In this document: piece after piece, positions 15,601 to 22,463 of the stretch | How the letters are laid out: the number at the start of each line of letters is the position of its first letter | How positions within the stretch are numbered: position 1 is the first letter of the stretch | NCBI GenBank assembly: GCA_030635485.1 | Contig: DAOVYS010000011.1 | Span: 1-23,482 of the forward strand | Direction of reading: 5' to 3' | Length of the DNA stretch: 23,482 nucleotides | Source: Pseudomonadota bacterium | GTDB lineage: Bacteria > Desulfobacterota > Desulfobulbia > Desulfobulbales > DAOVYS01 | Program-made: the position numbers and the translations under genes | Notes under the pieces: model-generated | The model's database searches: none | The model's input: the letters and a program-made list of their open reading frames with translations, nothing else | What the model was told of the DNA's origin: nothing

Positions 15601-16782
15601 CTAACTGAAAAATGCTGCGATCCGCTCTACTACATAACGCTGCATTTCATCGGTTAATTCCGGATAAATCGGCAAAGCAAGGGTTTCCTCGGAAGCTTTC
15701 TCGGATTCCGGGAAACTGAGTTCGGAATACCCCATACCTGCAAGACACTTCTGCTTATGAAGGGGGATCGGATAATATATCTCCGTACCTATGTCTTGAT
15801 CCTGTAAAAAATCTTTCACTTTATCCCGCTGTGGAACACGGATAACATACTGATTATAAATATGGTGATCAACCTCAAAAGATTCTTTTTCCGATTCGCC
15901 TCCATATTTTGCTACAGGTGTCCGAACCCTGCCTCCATCAACCAGGCCTGATTCTTCAAACAACATGTCATACAGGGCCGCGTTTCGCCTGCGCGCCCTG
16001 TGCCATTCCGGCAGATGGGACAGCTTCACGTTAAGTATTGCGGCCTGAATGGCATCAAGCCGGAAATTGCCCCCTATAACGGAATGATGATACTTGGGGT
16101 AACCACCATGCACCCGAATGATCTTGAGACTCTCTGCCAGCCGGCCATCGTTACAGACAACCATGCCGCCGTCGCCCATGCAACCCAAATTCTTACTCGG
16201 AAAAAAGGAAAAACAACCAGCCGTTCCCATGGCGCCGGCCTTGAGCCAGATGCGTTTATTATCCTTCACCATTGGATACGAAGCGCCAATGGCCTGAGCT
16301 GCATCCTCGATTACCGGAAGATCATAACGCTTTGCCAATTCCAATATCCTTGCCATATCCGCACATTGTCCATAAAGATGGACCGGCAATATCGCCTTGA
16401 CCTTTCCTTCATCTTCTTCAAGGAGTGCGGACACAGAGTCCGGGTCAATGTTGTATGTGACCGGATCAATGTCTGCAAAAAGCGGCCTGGCGCCGAGCCT
16501 CAAGACACTGCCCATAGTGGCGAAAAAGGTATATGGCGTGGTCAGCACCAGATCTCCCGGACCGATCCCTATGGCCATAAGGGCCGCTATCAGCGCATCA
16601 GTCCCGCTGGACAATCCAATGGAATGACCGACTCCGCAATATGCCGCCACATCCTTTTCGAGTTCCTGAACTTCAGGGCCAAGGATGTAGCGACAGGAAT
16701 CAATGACATCCGTAACCCTGTCCATTATCTCATCTCGCAACGGAGCAAGCTGAACCTTTAAATCAAGCAAAGGGACTTTCAT
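15601..16782 (-). CDS. DegT/DnrJ/EryC1/StrS-family PLP-dependent aminotransferase
   Basis: This 393-residue fold-type I enzyme normally transaminates a nucleotide-linked keto-sugar, feeding O-antigen, capsule or other amino-sugar synthesis. Visible motifs are LSSGTDALIAAL (cofactor phosphate region), TTPYTFFAT, the aspartate contact in PVIEDAAQAIGA (Asp160), and the Schiff-base lysine in GCFSFFPSKNLGCMGDGG (Lys197). The C-terminal half has the usual GGNFRLDAIQAAIL and YPIPLHKQ. No sugar dehydratase or glycosyltransferase gene is adjacent, so the substrate cannot be named. The TPR-barrel gene follows 48 bp downstream and may be in the same unit. The ATG lacks a clear ribosome binding site. Confidence 0.92.
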   Translation of the reverse strand: MKVPLLDLKVQLAPLRDEIMDRVTDVIDSCRYILGPEVQELEKDVAAYCGVGHSIGLSSGTDALIAALMAIGIGPGDLVLTTPYTFFATMGSVLRLGARPLFADIDPVTYNIDPDSVSALLEEDEGKVKAILPVHLYGQCADMARILELAKRYDLPVIEDAAQAIGASYPMVKDNKRIWLKAGAMGTAGCFSFFPSKNLGCMGDGGMVVCNDGRLAESLKIIRVHGGYPKYHHSVIGGNFRLDAIQAAILNVKLSHLPEWHRARRRNAALYDMLFEESGLVDGGRVRTPVAKYGGESEKESFEVDHHIYNQYVIRVPQRDKVKDFLQDQDIGTEIYYPIPLHKQKCLAGMGYSELSFPESEKASEETLALPIYPELTDEMQRYVVERIAAFFS

Positions 16783-16903
16783 ATAATATATGCCTATACC
16801 GGCATAGCCGGGAGTTAAAAGTTTGAAGTGTAAAAACGACTAACATTTTTTGGTAATTATCAATTCGCAAGCGATCACGTGCAGATGCGCCGCCTGTTGT
16901 ACT

Positions 16904-17011
16904 GTAAGCGGTCACAGGTGGTGCAGATGTGCATGATCAGGACGACCGGCTATAGCAGACCTATGCCGGTCGTCCTGAGCACATGCAGATGCGCCGCCTG
17001 TGACCGCTTAC
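16904..17011. repeat. Palindromic repeat family A, copy 2 (variant arms)
   Basis: The outer arms begin GTAAGCGGTCACAGG at the left and end CCTGTGACCGCTTAC at the right. Compared with copies 1, 3 and 4, the TTYACC part has changed to GTCACAGG on both sides, so pairing is kept. The inner arms TCAGGACGACCGGC (16937-16950) and GCCGGTCGTCCTGA (16965-16978) are a perfect 14-bp stem with a TATAGC loop. The word GCAGATGCGCCGCCTGT appears twice, at 16881-16897 and in the right arm, suggesting a partial duplication. The right end provides the stop codon of rpoH. Confidence 0.85.
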
Positions 17012-17982
17012 GATCGCCAGAGGTCGCGGACTTCATCTAGAAATCGTTTAATATCAGGAACTTCCTGCTCAAGATATTTTTTCATCTTTTTCAGAAGGTT
17101 GGCCTCAATCTGCCTGACCCTCTCACGTGAGATCCCGAACTGATCCGCAATCTCCTGAAGAGTAAGCGGGTCATCACTCAACAGCCTCTCATCCAGAATA
17201 GTCTTCTCCTTCGGGTTCAACGTCTCTCTCATCCGAGCCAGGATGGCGGTCATCCTTTCCTTGACCTCCTGTTCCGCAACGATCTCCTCGACAGCCGGCC
17301 CATCATAAGGCAAAAGGCTTTTCTGTTCATCCTCGGAATCTTCCCTAACAGGACTTTCAAGGGAGACATCCCAGCCTTCCATTCGCTGGCTCATTTCAAT
17401 AACTTCACTCTCTTTGACGTTCAAACGCTCAGCCAGCAATTTAGGTTCAGGTGAAAAGCCCTGTGACTCCAGCAATTTTTTCTCCTTGTTAAGGCTGAAA
17501 AAAAGCTTTCTCTGGGCCTGCGTCGTGCCGATCTTGACAAGACGCCAATTATCCATGATGAACTTGAGTATGTAGGCCCTGATCCAGTAGGCGGCATAGT
17601 ATGAAAACTTTACGCCACGGTACGGATCAAATTTTTTAACCGCCTGAACCAAGCCGACATTTCCTTCCTGAATAAGATCAAGGAAATTCTGCATCCAATA
17701 TTTCTGAAAATCCATAGCCACCTTGATCACAAGACGCAAGTTGGCCGAAACCAACTGGTAAGCGGCATCCTGATCTCCGGTCTCATGGTATCTTTTCGAA
17801 AGTTCATCTGTTTCCTCCCTGGAAAGAAGAGGATAATTGCTGACTTCCTGAAGATACCTATGCAATGCGGGATGAGTGACCGCAGGAAGATTTTCATCAT
17901 CCGACAGAGTCATCAGAGGATGCAGATCGCCGAATTCAGACTGATCTTCCGTATCTTCGATTATCTCAATATGTTCGTTCAT
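17008..17982 (-). CDS. rpoH: RNA polymerase sigma factor, RpoH (sigma-32) type
   Basis: From ATG 17982 the protein is 324 residues. Region 2 is intact (NLRLVIKVAMDFQKYW, NFLDLIQEGNVGLVQAVKKFDPYRGVKFSYYAAYWIRA). It carries the RpoH-box hallmark QRKLFFSL (157-164), and region 4.2 reads LTLQEIADQFGISRERVRQIEANLLKKM. It should direct RNA polymerase to heat-shock-type promoters. The frame is open to 18291, but that stretch is untidy intergenic sequence. ATG 17991 is an alternative start; however, a good -10/-35 pair overlaps it, which favours 17982 with a leaderless or nearly leaderless message. The TAA stop lies inside repeat A copy 2. The identity as RpoH rather than another group 2 or 3 sigma rests mainly on the RpoH box. 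Confidence 0.9.
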   Translation of the reverse strand: MNEHIEIIEDTEDQSEFGDLHPLMTLSDDENLPAVTHPALHRYLQEVSNYPLLSREETDELSKRYHETGDQDAAYQLVSANLRLVIKVAMDFQKYWMQNFLDLIQEGNVGLVQAVKKFDPYRGVKFSYYAAYWIRAYILKFIMDNWRLVKIGTTQAQRKLFFSLNKEKKLLESQGFSPEPKLLAERLNVKESEVIEMSQRMEGWDVSLESPVREDSEDEQKSLLPYDGPAVEEIVAEQEVKERMTAILARMRETLNPKEKTILDERLLSDDPLTLQEIADQFGISRERVRQIEANLLKKMKKYLEQEVPDIKRFLDEVRDLWRS

Positions 17983-17989
17983 ATGCGAC

Positions 17990-18018
17990 ATTATTAGCAC
18001 AGGGACATGAAACGTCAA
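17990..18018 (-). promoter_or_regulatory. Sigma-70-type promoter for rpoH
   Basis: On the minus strand TTGACG (18013-18018) and AATAAT (17990-17995) are separated by 17 bp; each matches consensus at 5 of 6 positions. The expected start of transcription is around 17983, within a base or two of the ATG at 17982. No Shine-Dalgarno sequence is visible for either candidate start, which agrees with a leaderless message. This is inferred from sequence only. Confidence 0.5.
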
Positions 18019-18090
18019 TCCCTTTAGTGAACAATAAAAATTTTGAATCTTTGTTGTTTTGGACATAAAATCATTATTTTCATAACATTC

Positions 18091-18123
18091 GTAATTCCTA
18101 ATTCGTAATTTGTAATTCCTAAC
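18091..18123. repeat. Short AT-rich tandem repeat (GTAATTCCTAATTC type)
   Basis: GTAATTCCTAA, GTAATTTGTAATTCCTAA and related words follow each other between the cysteine-cluster gene and rpoH. The left neighbour ATTCGTAATTCC belongs to the same series. The last bases overlap the TAG stop codon of the cysteine-cluster gene. Similar low-complexity strings are often seen as spacers in deltaproteobacterial genomes; I assign no function. Confidence 0.5.
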
Positions 18124-18802
18124 ATGAAGAGTGCCATTTAAGATGTATCCGTCCATCCGCCTCATAGGCCATAACACCCCTCGGTTGCAGAACTTTGAAC
18201 AGAGGGCGACCGAACACGAAAAACTCCCATGCATCGGGCAACCCCAATTCAGACATGGCTTGAACCCGTATGGAAATATCTTTGCGGACAAGTTCGGTCA
18301 ATTCCGCCAGATTTTCCGCCCTTTCCGGTTCCCGGGAAACAGACCCGACAATTTTTTCAGCCGTCACACAACTGCATTCCCGTTCATGGGTTTCGATCAC
18401 CTTCAGTATCTCATCGCCCGGGTTGATAATATCGGAACGGACAATTGTATCTTTACCGATTGCAGCAATCAGATCAGAAGTGTCCCAACATTTTTGAAGC
18501 CGGCATTCCAATGGGCGATGATCATAAATAAAACATGAATTATTACCAGACTCAAGAAACGGGCATGACCAGTCCCCTCCTCTTCCGGCGATTTTAACCA
18601 GTTCGGTTATAACCGGTTCAAACCTTCCAGACACCGGGGTGTAGGCAAACTCTCCTTTCCGAACAGTAATCAGATGCTGATATCCAAAATGTCCGGCAAG
18701 AAGCAGTGCCTTGTCTTCATGGTGCAGAGCCGGGCCTCCTTCTCTACAGCAGGTGCCGCACCTGACGCATTGCTTGAGACTTAACGGATCTAGACTATTC
18801 AT
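18119..18802 (-). CDS. YkgJ-family cysteine cluster protein
   Basis: The 227-residue protein starts with the family signature QCVRCGTCCREGGPAL near its N-terminus, then has further cysteines in WSCPFLESGNNSCFIYDHRPLECRLQKCW. In this family the cysteines are thought to bind zinc or an iron-sulfur cluster; the biochemical role is not established. The C-terminal part (about 130-227) is not recognised. The frame is open to 18988 through repeat B copy 3 and hairpins, but ATG 18802 gives the family N-terminus. No ribosome binding site is clear. rpoH lies 136 bp downstream on the same strand, with its own promoter between. Confidence 0.87.
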   Translation of the reverse strand: MNSLDPLSLKQCVRCGTCCREGGPALHHEDKALLLAGHFGYQHLITVRKGEFAYTPVSGRFEPVITELVKIAGRGGDWSCPFLESGNNSCFIYDHRPLECRLQKCWDTSDLIAAIGKDTIVRSDIINPGDEILKVIETHERECSCVTAEKIVGSVSREPERAENLAELTELVRKDISIRVQAMSELGLPDAWEFFVFGRPLFKVLQPRGVMAYEADGRIHLKWHSSC

Positions 18803-18819
18803 CTTTATATGGCAATATA

Positions 18820-18860
18820 GTAAATATTCGAGTACGTGTGAAAAAATTTTTAAAAACCAC
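18820..18860 (+). repeat. Repeat family B, copy 3
   Basis: GTAAATATTCGAGTACGTGT followed by an A/T-rich GAAAAAATTTTTAAAAACCAC. It matches copies at 1422-1461 and 6340-6380 apart from a few substitutions. It lies 17 bp upstream of the start of the cysteine-cluster gene, in the opposite orientation to that gene. Confidence 0.75.
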
Positions 18861-18880
18861 GGGATGTAAATATAAGAAAG

Positions 18881-18980
18881 GGCGCAACAACGTTGTTGCG
18901 CCTTAAAGTTTTGCAACTTAAATCTCAGCACCCCCTTGTGGGGGTGATGACCGATCAGGGCGGCAAAAGCCGCCGGATCG
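18881..18980. repeat. Three consecutive strong hairpins
   Basis: GGCGCAACAAC/GTTGTTGCGCC is a perfect 22-nt palindrome at 18881-18902. CACCCCC-TTGT-GGGGGTG lies at 18929-18946. CGATC...GGCGGC-AAAA-GCCGCC...GATCG lies at 18952-18980. No ORF of interest spans them. They lie between the HAMP-protein gene and the cysteine-cluster gene (both minus). They might be terminators for the HAMP gene, a structured RNA, or the interior of another palindromic element. No known RNA family is recognised. Confidence 0.6.
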
Positions 18981-19098
18981 CAGACCACTTGCCATGCAAG
19001 CAGTCAAGGGGATAATGGGGGAAATGCCGTTTTTTTTAGCCCAAGCCCCAAAACATCGAACCATTCACCAGGGGTACAAACTTACGCCCTCCCGGCAT

Positions 19099-19233
19099 GT
19101 AAGCGTTTACCAGTGCCCCATGTATATGTACGCCTGAAGGAAGTGCTGGGGTACGTAATCAGGGCGAGTGACTATAGCAACCCTGTGTCGCTTGCCCTGA
19201 TCACGTGCAGATGGGGTGCTGGTGAACGCTTAC
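19099..19233. repeat. Palindromic repeat family A, copy 4 (with internal insertion)
   Basis: The core is bounded by GTAAGCGTTTACCAGTGCCCC at the left and GGGGTGCTGGTGAACGCTTAC at the right. The prefix TTCACCAGGGGTAC...CGGCAT, also seen in copy 1, extends it left to about 19063. The inner arms TCAGGGCGAGTGAC and GTCGCTTGCCCTGA face each other with two wobble-type differences, around a TATAGC loop. Compared with copy 1, about 25 extra bases containing CGCCTGAAGGAAGTGCTGGG are present in the left half; a related word (CGAAGGAAGTGCCC) occurs near 1545 behind repeat B copy 1. The element ends 7 bp from the stop codon of the HAMP-protein gene. Confidence 0.85.
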
Positions 19234-19240
19234 AAAAACA

Positions 19241-19777
19241 TCAAGTCTGGAATTTGTCTAGACTCTCTCTATGTTTAGCCAGTGATTTGGCAATCTCAAC
19301 CTTATCATCTTCGGAAATAGATTTCTCCAGTTCAGCATGAGTAAGTTTCAAATCCTGAAATCTGGTCCGCAAAGATCCCACAGTCTTATTTATGGAACCT
19401 GACAAATCTTGCATAATATCCGTGGAACGCAGCTTGATCTGCTTGGTAAGGTCGCCTTGTTCAACGACCTTCAGTTCACCTTCAATCCTGAAAATAGGCC
19501 CGGCGATTTTCTGTGGAAGAAAAATGGCAATGGCCAGTCCACTCAAAAAACTCACCAGGGAACCGACTACTATCACAGGCAACAACAGGTCGCTGACACG
19601 CCGGATCTCAACATGTGCCTGGAAAAAACTATCCGCCAGTTCCCGCCTGGAATAAAAATACAGAATGAGTGCTGCTATCACGGAACTTAACATAATGGTC
19701 CCCAGAATCCGGACTAACAGCCAAATCTGCAAATCCCTCTTTACCTTAAGATTGAGTTTTTTCCTTTTATATTTCAT
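19241..19777 (-). CDS. Small membrane protein with HAMP-like domain
   Basis: The 178-residue protein has a very basic N-terminus (MKYKRKKLNLKVKRD), a first membrane helix (about 17-43), a short outside loop of about 20 residues, a second helix (about 63-90, LLPVIVVGSLVSFLSGLAIAI), then PQKIAGPIFRIEGELKVVEQGDL, which is a HAMP-type linker. A short coiled coil ends the protein. There is no methyl-accepting, kinase or cyclase domain, so it may be a truncated sensor or an adaptor. The pentaheme cytochrome gene lies 260 bp upstream in the same direction. Function unknown. Confidence 0.75.
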   Translation of the reverse strand: MKYKRKKLNLKVKRDLQIWLLVRILGTIMLSSVIAALILYFYSRRELADSFFQAHVEIRRVSDLLLPVIVVGSLVSFLSGLAIAIFLPQKIAGPIFRIEGELKVVEQGDLTKQIKLRSTDIMQDLSGSINKTVGSLRTRFQDLKLTHAELEKSISEDDKVEIAKSLAKHRESLDKFQT

Positions 19778-19935
19778 TTCTTCTGCTTCCCTCCAAAACC
19801 GACATAGCCGGAAGACGGCTGATATTAAGAATTCATGTACAACCTAATGTTCTACGACAATTATTTTTTGTGGTTGCCTAATTTATTAAGATCCCAATGC
19901 AATCTGTTGATTGCAGTTTACGGTTCCACGTTCAG

Positions 19936-19983
19936 GGTTCAGGGTTGAATAAGGAAAAATTCCGATCAAATAAACCCTGAACC
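19936..19983. repeat. GGTTCAGGGTT inverted repeat
   Basis: GGTTCAGGGTT (19936-19946) and AACCCTGAACC (19973-19983) form an 11-bp perfect stem. It is flanked by more CGTTCAGGGTTCAGGG and CTTTGAACTTTGAACC words, giving a dispersed-repeat look. It lies 53 bp downstream of the cytochrome stop codon and could terminate that transcript. Confidence 0.55.
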
Positions 19984-20036
19984 TTTGAACTTTGAACCTA
20001 TGCCATTAATAAAATCAAATGTCATAGACTACCAGC

Positions 20037-21257
20037 CTATTGCCCGAATTCCTTGTGGCATCCTGTACAGAGCGCTTTGGACGTAGGTTTGATCAGCATA
20101 AAATCATAATTAGACGCATGTGTTCCGTGACAGGACATGCACGAAATTCGTCCGTCCGAAAGAGTCGCGTACTCGGGCGGGATCGTCATACCACTCTTCG
20201 GGTAGACATTAACCGGGTGAGACCTTCCTTCCTTTACATCCGTGTGACACGTGTAACAGTTATTTATATTCACATCCAGTTCATTCTTCAACCAGTAATG
20301 GTTGGTAACCTCCCGGCCCTCCTTCTTGACGCGCGACGTTCTCTTTCTTAAGCCAGCAGTCGGTTTAACTCCGACAGAGACGGAGACCGGCCGCGTTGCA
20401 GTAAATTTCGCCAGGTAATCCCCGTCCTTTAAAAGGAACTCTCCCTTAACTTCCACCTTTCCCTTTTCATGGCCCTGCTTTTCACCGGCTGTATCAGAAG
20501 CGGAATATGATTTAGATGTTGAAAATGTAAAGATACCGGACTCAGACTTATTGCCGAACATATCCTGTGAAATAACCTTAAACTGATATGTTTTCTTGGC
20601 CTTGAGACCTGCCAGATCGATCACATGTTCCGAAACCAGGTTTAAGTCAACCTGGGACGATTTATTTAACGACTTGATACCATATACAACCTTGGAACTT
20701 GCAATCTCATCCGTTTTCCAACCTATTTTTGCTGAAATAAACAAGCTCCGTTCAACCTTAAGAGCCTTTACATCAGAGATCTTCGGCGGCGCCTGTTCAG
20801 CCTTCATCTCTTTCAAATCTTCCTCATTGGGAAGATCCATTGTCTCCATAAACAAAACCTTGATATCGTCTCTTGCCTTAACGTACAGCGTATCAGCCAC
20901 ATCATCCGTGGATAACGAAATCCAGTGAATTTTGGAAGGAGACGGACTTACGCCTATCCATTTCAATTTTGTCGATTCGTTAAAGGTACGACTTGTCTCT
21001 TCAGAACCTGAGGATGCTTCAGCGGGTGAATCAGACACGTGGCATTCGTGACATTTCTTCTGAATGAAGGGAAGATGTACAGCCAACATGTCAAAACTCT
21101 CTTTAACATCATTCTCATGACAACTATAACACTGATTGGCACTCGGCACTCCGGAGAAAACAAAACCGGCATTCAACACAAAAACGGCTGAAATTACAAC
21201 TATCCCCAAAAATAAAAAATATTTTCCTATTTTTTTTGTTCCGTCTTTGGTGTCCAT
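20037..21257 (-). CDS. Membrane-anchored or exported pentaheme cytochrome c
   Basis: From ATG 21257 (preceded by AGGGA) the protein is 406 residues. A hydrophobic segment (about 12-35) exports it and may anchor it. Five CxxCH heme sites are present: residues 43-47 (CYSCH) and 69-73 (CHECH), then after a long gap 334-338 (CYTCH), 373-377 (CMSCH) and 397-401 (CTGCH). The C-terminal three look like a doubled-CXXCH (NapC/NirT-like or OmcA-like) arrangement. Between the groups lies a region of about 250 residues containing an apparent fibronectin type III-like or similar beta-sandwich (KISDVKALKVERSLFISAKI through KTYQFKVISQDMFGN). It is most likely a periplasmic electron carrier in anaerobic respiration. 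The partner is unknown. The frame is open to 21311. Confidence 0.88.
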   Translation of the reverse strand: MDTKDGTKKIGKYFLFLGIVVISAVFVLNAGFVFSGVPSANQCYSCHENDVKESFDMLAVHLPFIQKKCHECHVSDSPAEASSGSEETSRTFNESTKLKWIGVSPSPSKIHWISLSTDDVADTLYVKARDDIKVLFMETMDLPNEEDLKEMKAEQAPPKISDVKALKVERSLFISAKIGWKTDEIASSKVVYGIKSLNKSSQVDLNLVSEHVIDLAGLKAKKTYQFKVISQDMFGNKSESGIFTFSTSKSYSASDTAGEKQGHEKGKVEVKGEFLLKDGDYLAKFTATRPVSVSVGVKPTAGLRKRTSRVKKEGREVTNHYWLKNELDVNINNCYTCHTDVKEGRSHPVNVYPKSGMTIPPEYATLSDGRISCMSCHGTHASNYDFMLIKPTSKALCTGCHKEFGQ

Positions 21258-21300
21258 GAGATTTCCCTGGGTTGAATAAAATCGTGAGAATATCGCTCTG

Positions 21301-21335
21301 TAACCGATCACAGGCGCTACGGCTGTGATCGGTTA
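21301..21335. promoter_or_regulatory. Perfect 13-bp inverted repeat upstream of the cytochrome gene
   Basis: TAACCGATCACAG (21301-21313) and CTGTGATCGGTTA (21323-21335) pair exactly around a 9-nt loop, 44 bp before the cytochrome start. TGTGATCGG is close to a half site of CRP/FNR-type regulators (TGTGA or TTGAT), but the spacing (9 bp between long arms) is not that of a standard CRP site. It might be an operator or an mRNA hairpin. The rest of the gap 21336-21535 shows nothing else I can name. Confidence 0.45.
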
Positions 21336-21535
21336 GTTGCTTAGTTCTGGCATTAAATCATCCGCTGAAAGCCGATACATATTTATATAATATAAAATAT
21401 TGACGAAAAAAAAAGAAATAGTTCGTTGACATTCTGACCGCCCGGCCCTGATGAGCGGATGAAAGTCAACCGAATTCCCCTCTCTCATCAATTTCAACTG
21501 TCGGTGCAATATGTATCATAACGGAAAAAAAGGGC

Positions 21536-21698
21536 TAAGGGTTCGCTCAAAAATAAATTTATATTTTCAGGTGTCGAGGCGCCCGCAGGGCAAGGCGCGA
21601 GAAAAGCGAATAGCAGGGCTATTTAACTGACGAGCAACGCAGACATGCGGGATAAATCAGCGCATTAAAATGCAAATTTATTTCTGAGCCGACCCTAA
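21536..21698. mobile_element. MITE-like element with about 29-bp imperfect terminal inverted repeats
   Basis: GGGTTCGCTCAAAAATAAAT (from 21539) and the complement of the right end, GGGTCGGCTCAGAAATAAAT (from 21695), match at 24 of 29 positions over their full length. A possible TAA duplication lies at 21536-21538 and 21696-21698. The GC-rich interior contains AATAGCAGGGCTATT (a hairpin) and GCCCGCA/TGCGGGA arms, and has no ORF. Sequences of this sort (CAAGGCGCGA...GAGCAACGCAGAC) are common dispersed repeats in deltaproteobacteria, as far as I recall. Confidence 0.65.
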
Positions 21699-21781
21699 GT
21701 GTGAAAAAAAAGATTGAAAGGAGATAACAAAGATACTGTTCCAGAAAAATAAGAACCAGACAATAGCCATTCCCGATCCGA

Positions 21782-22177
21782 TTACTCAGGCTCAATGATG
21801 CTGATACGGTCTAAAAATTCCTCGGCATCTTTAAAAACATCATCAGAGCCATCGTTAATGATGGTTTGAAGAGAAGTGTACGAACTGAAATTCATGTCGT
21901 AAAAAACAAGACCGACACCCCGCTCTTTCACCGCCCTCACGACCTCGCCCCTGAGTGTTAATATACGGTTGTTGACAATTCCAACCTGGTTGAATTCTAC
22001 CTCGCACAGGTCTCCTTCAATCCGGTCTCCTCCACCGTTTACCCATGCCCCACACAGACAGAGATCTTTCGTCTCACACTGAGAGTAGACCTTGTCACTG
22101 AACTTCAGGTTGACCCTGGCATGAATCGGAACCCTGGCATGCCTGCGTTTTTCTTCTATATCTAAAATTTTCACCAT
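21782..22177 (-). CDS. PilZ-domain protein
   Basis: This 131-residue protein looks like a single PilZ domain, a family that binds cyclic di-GMP. The N-terminal arginine motif is present (EKRRHARVPIHARVNLKF). The second motif, normally DxSxxG, is DLCLCG here, so its serine is cysteine, which may weaken or change ligand binding. The C-terminal part follows the usual beta-barrel and then an acidic helix (DDVFKDAEEFLDRI). The frame is open to a GTG at 22273, but ATG 22177 (MVKILDIEEKRRH) gives the normal short lead-in. It stands alone, with about 285 bp upstream and a repeat element downstream. Confidence 0.8.
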   Translation of the reverse strand: MVKILDIEEKRRHARVPIHARVNLKFSDKVYSQCETKDLCLCGAWVNGGGDRIEGDLCEVEFNQVGIVNNRILTLRGEVVRAVKERGVGLVFYDMNFSSYTSLQTIINDGSDDVFKDAEEFLDRISIIEPE

Positions 22178-22463
22178 GTTGTATATGACAGCTGACCTTT
22201 TAATATAAGGCCATCTTGAATAATTGTCTTTTCGTCCGATCTCGGCGTCACAGTAAAAATGAAAAATGCTCACATATACCTAATATGCGGAGTTTATACC
22301 CGAATGGGTGCTTTTTCATTTTCACTGTTCCTTGACCTCGAACGAAAATCCTAAATTATTCAAGATACCCATAAATATATCGTAAACGTTCGCCACAAAT
22401 CTACACACTGTAATTCAATATCTCAAGGAAATTCTGCCCCTTTCACCTTTAACCCTTGATGCT

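Noticed and set aside
16000..16761. Plus-strand open frame of 253 codons
   Set aside because: Antisense to the DegT aminotransferase gene; no recognisable motifs or ribosome binding site.
17983..18291. Long N-terminal extension of rpoH
   Set aside because: It covers AT-rich repeats and the promoter, and does not resemble sigma factor region 1.
18803..18988. N-terminal extension of the cysteine-cluster gene
   Set aside because: It runs through repeat B copy 3 and hairpins; the family N-terminus starts at 18802.
104..19233. Family A repeats as a CRISPR array
   Set aside because: The copies are kilobases apart, palindromic, and at gene ends, with no spacer-repeat periodicity and no cas genes.
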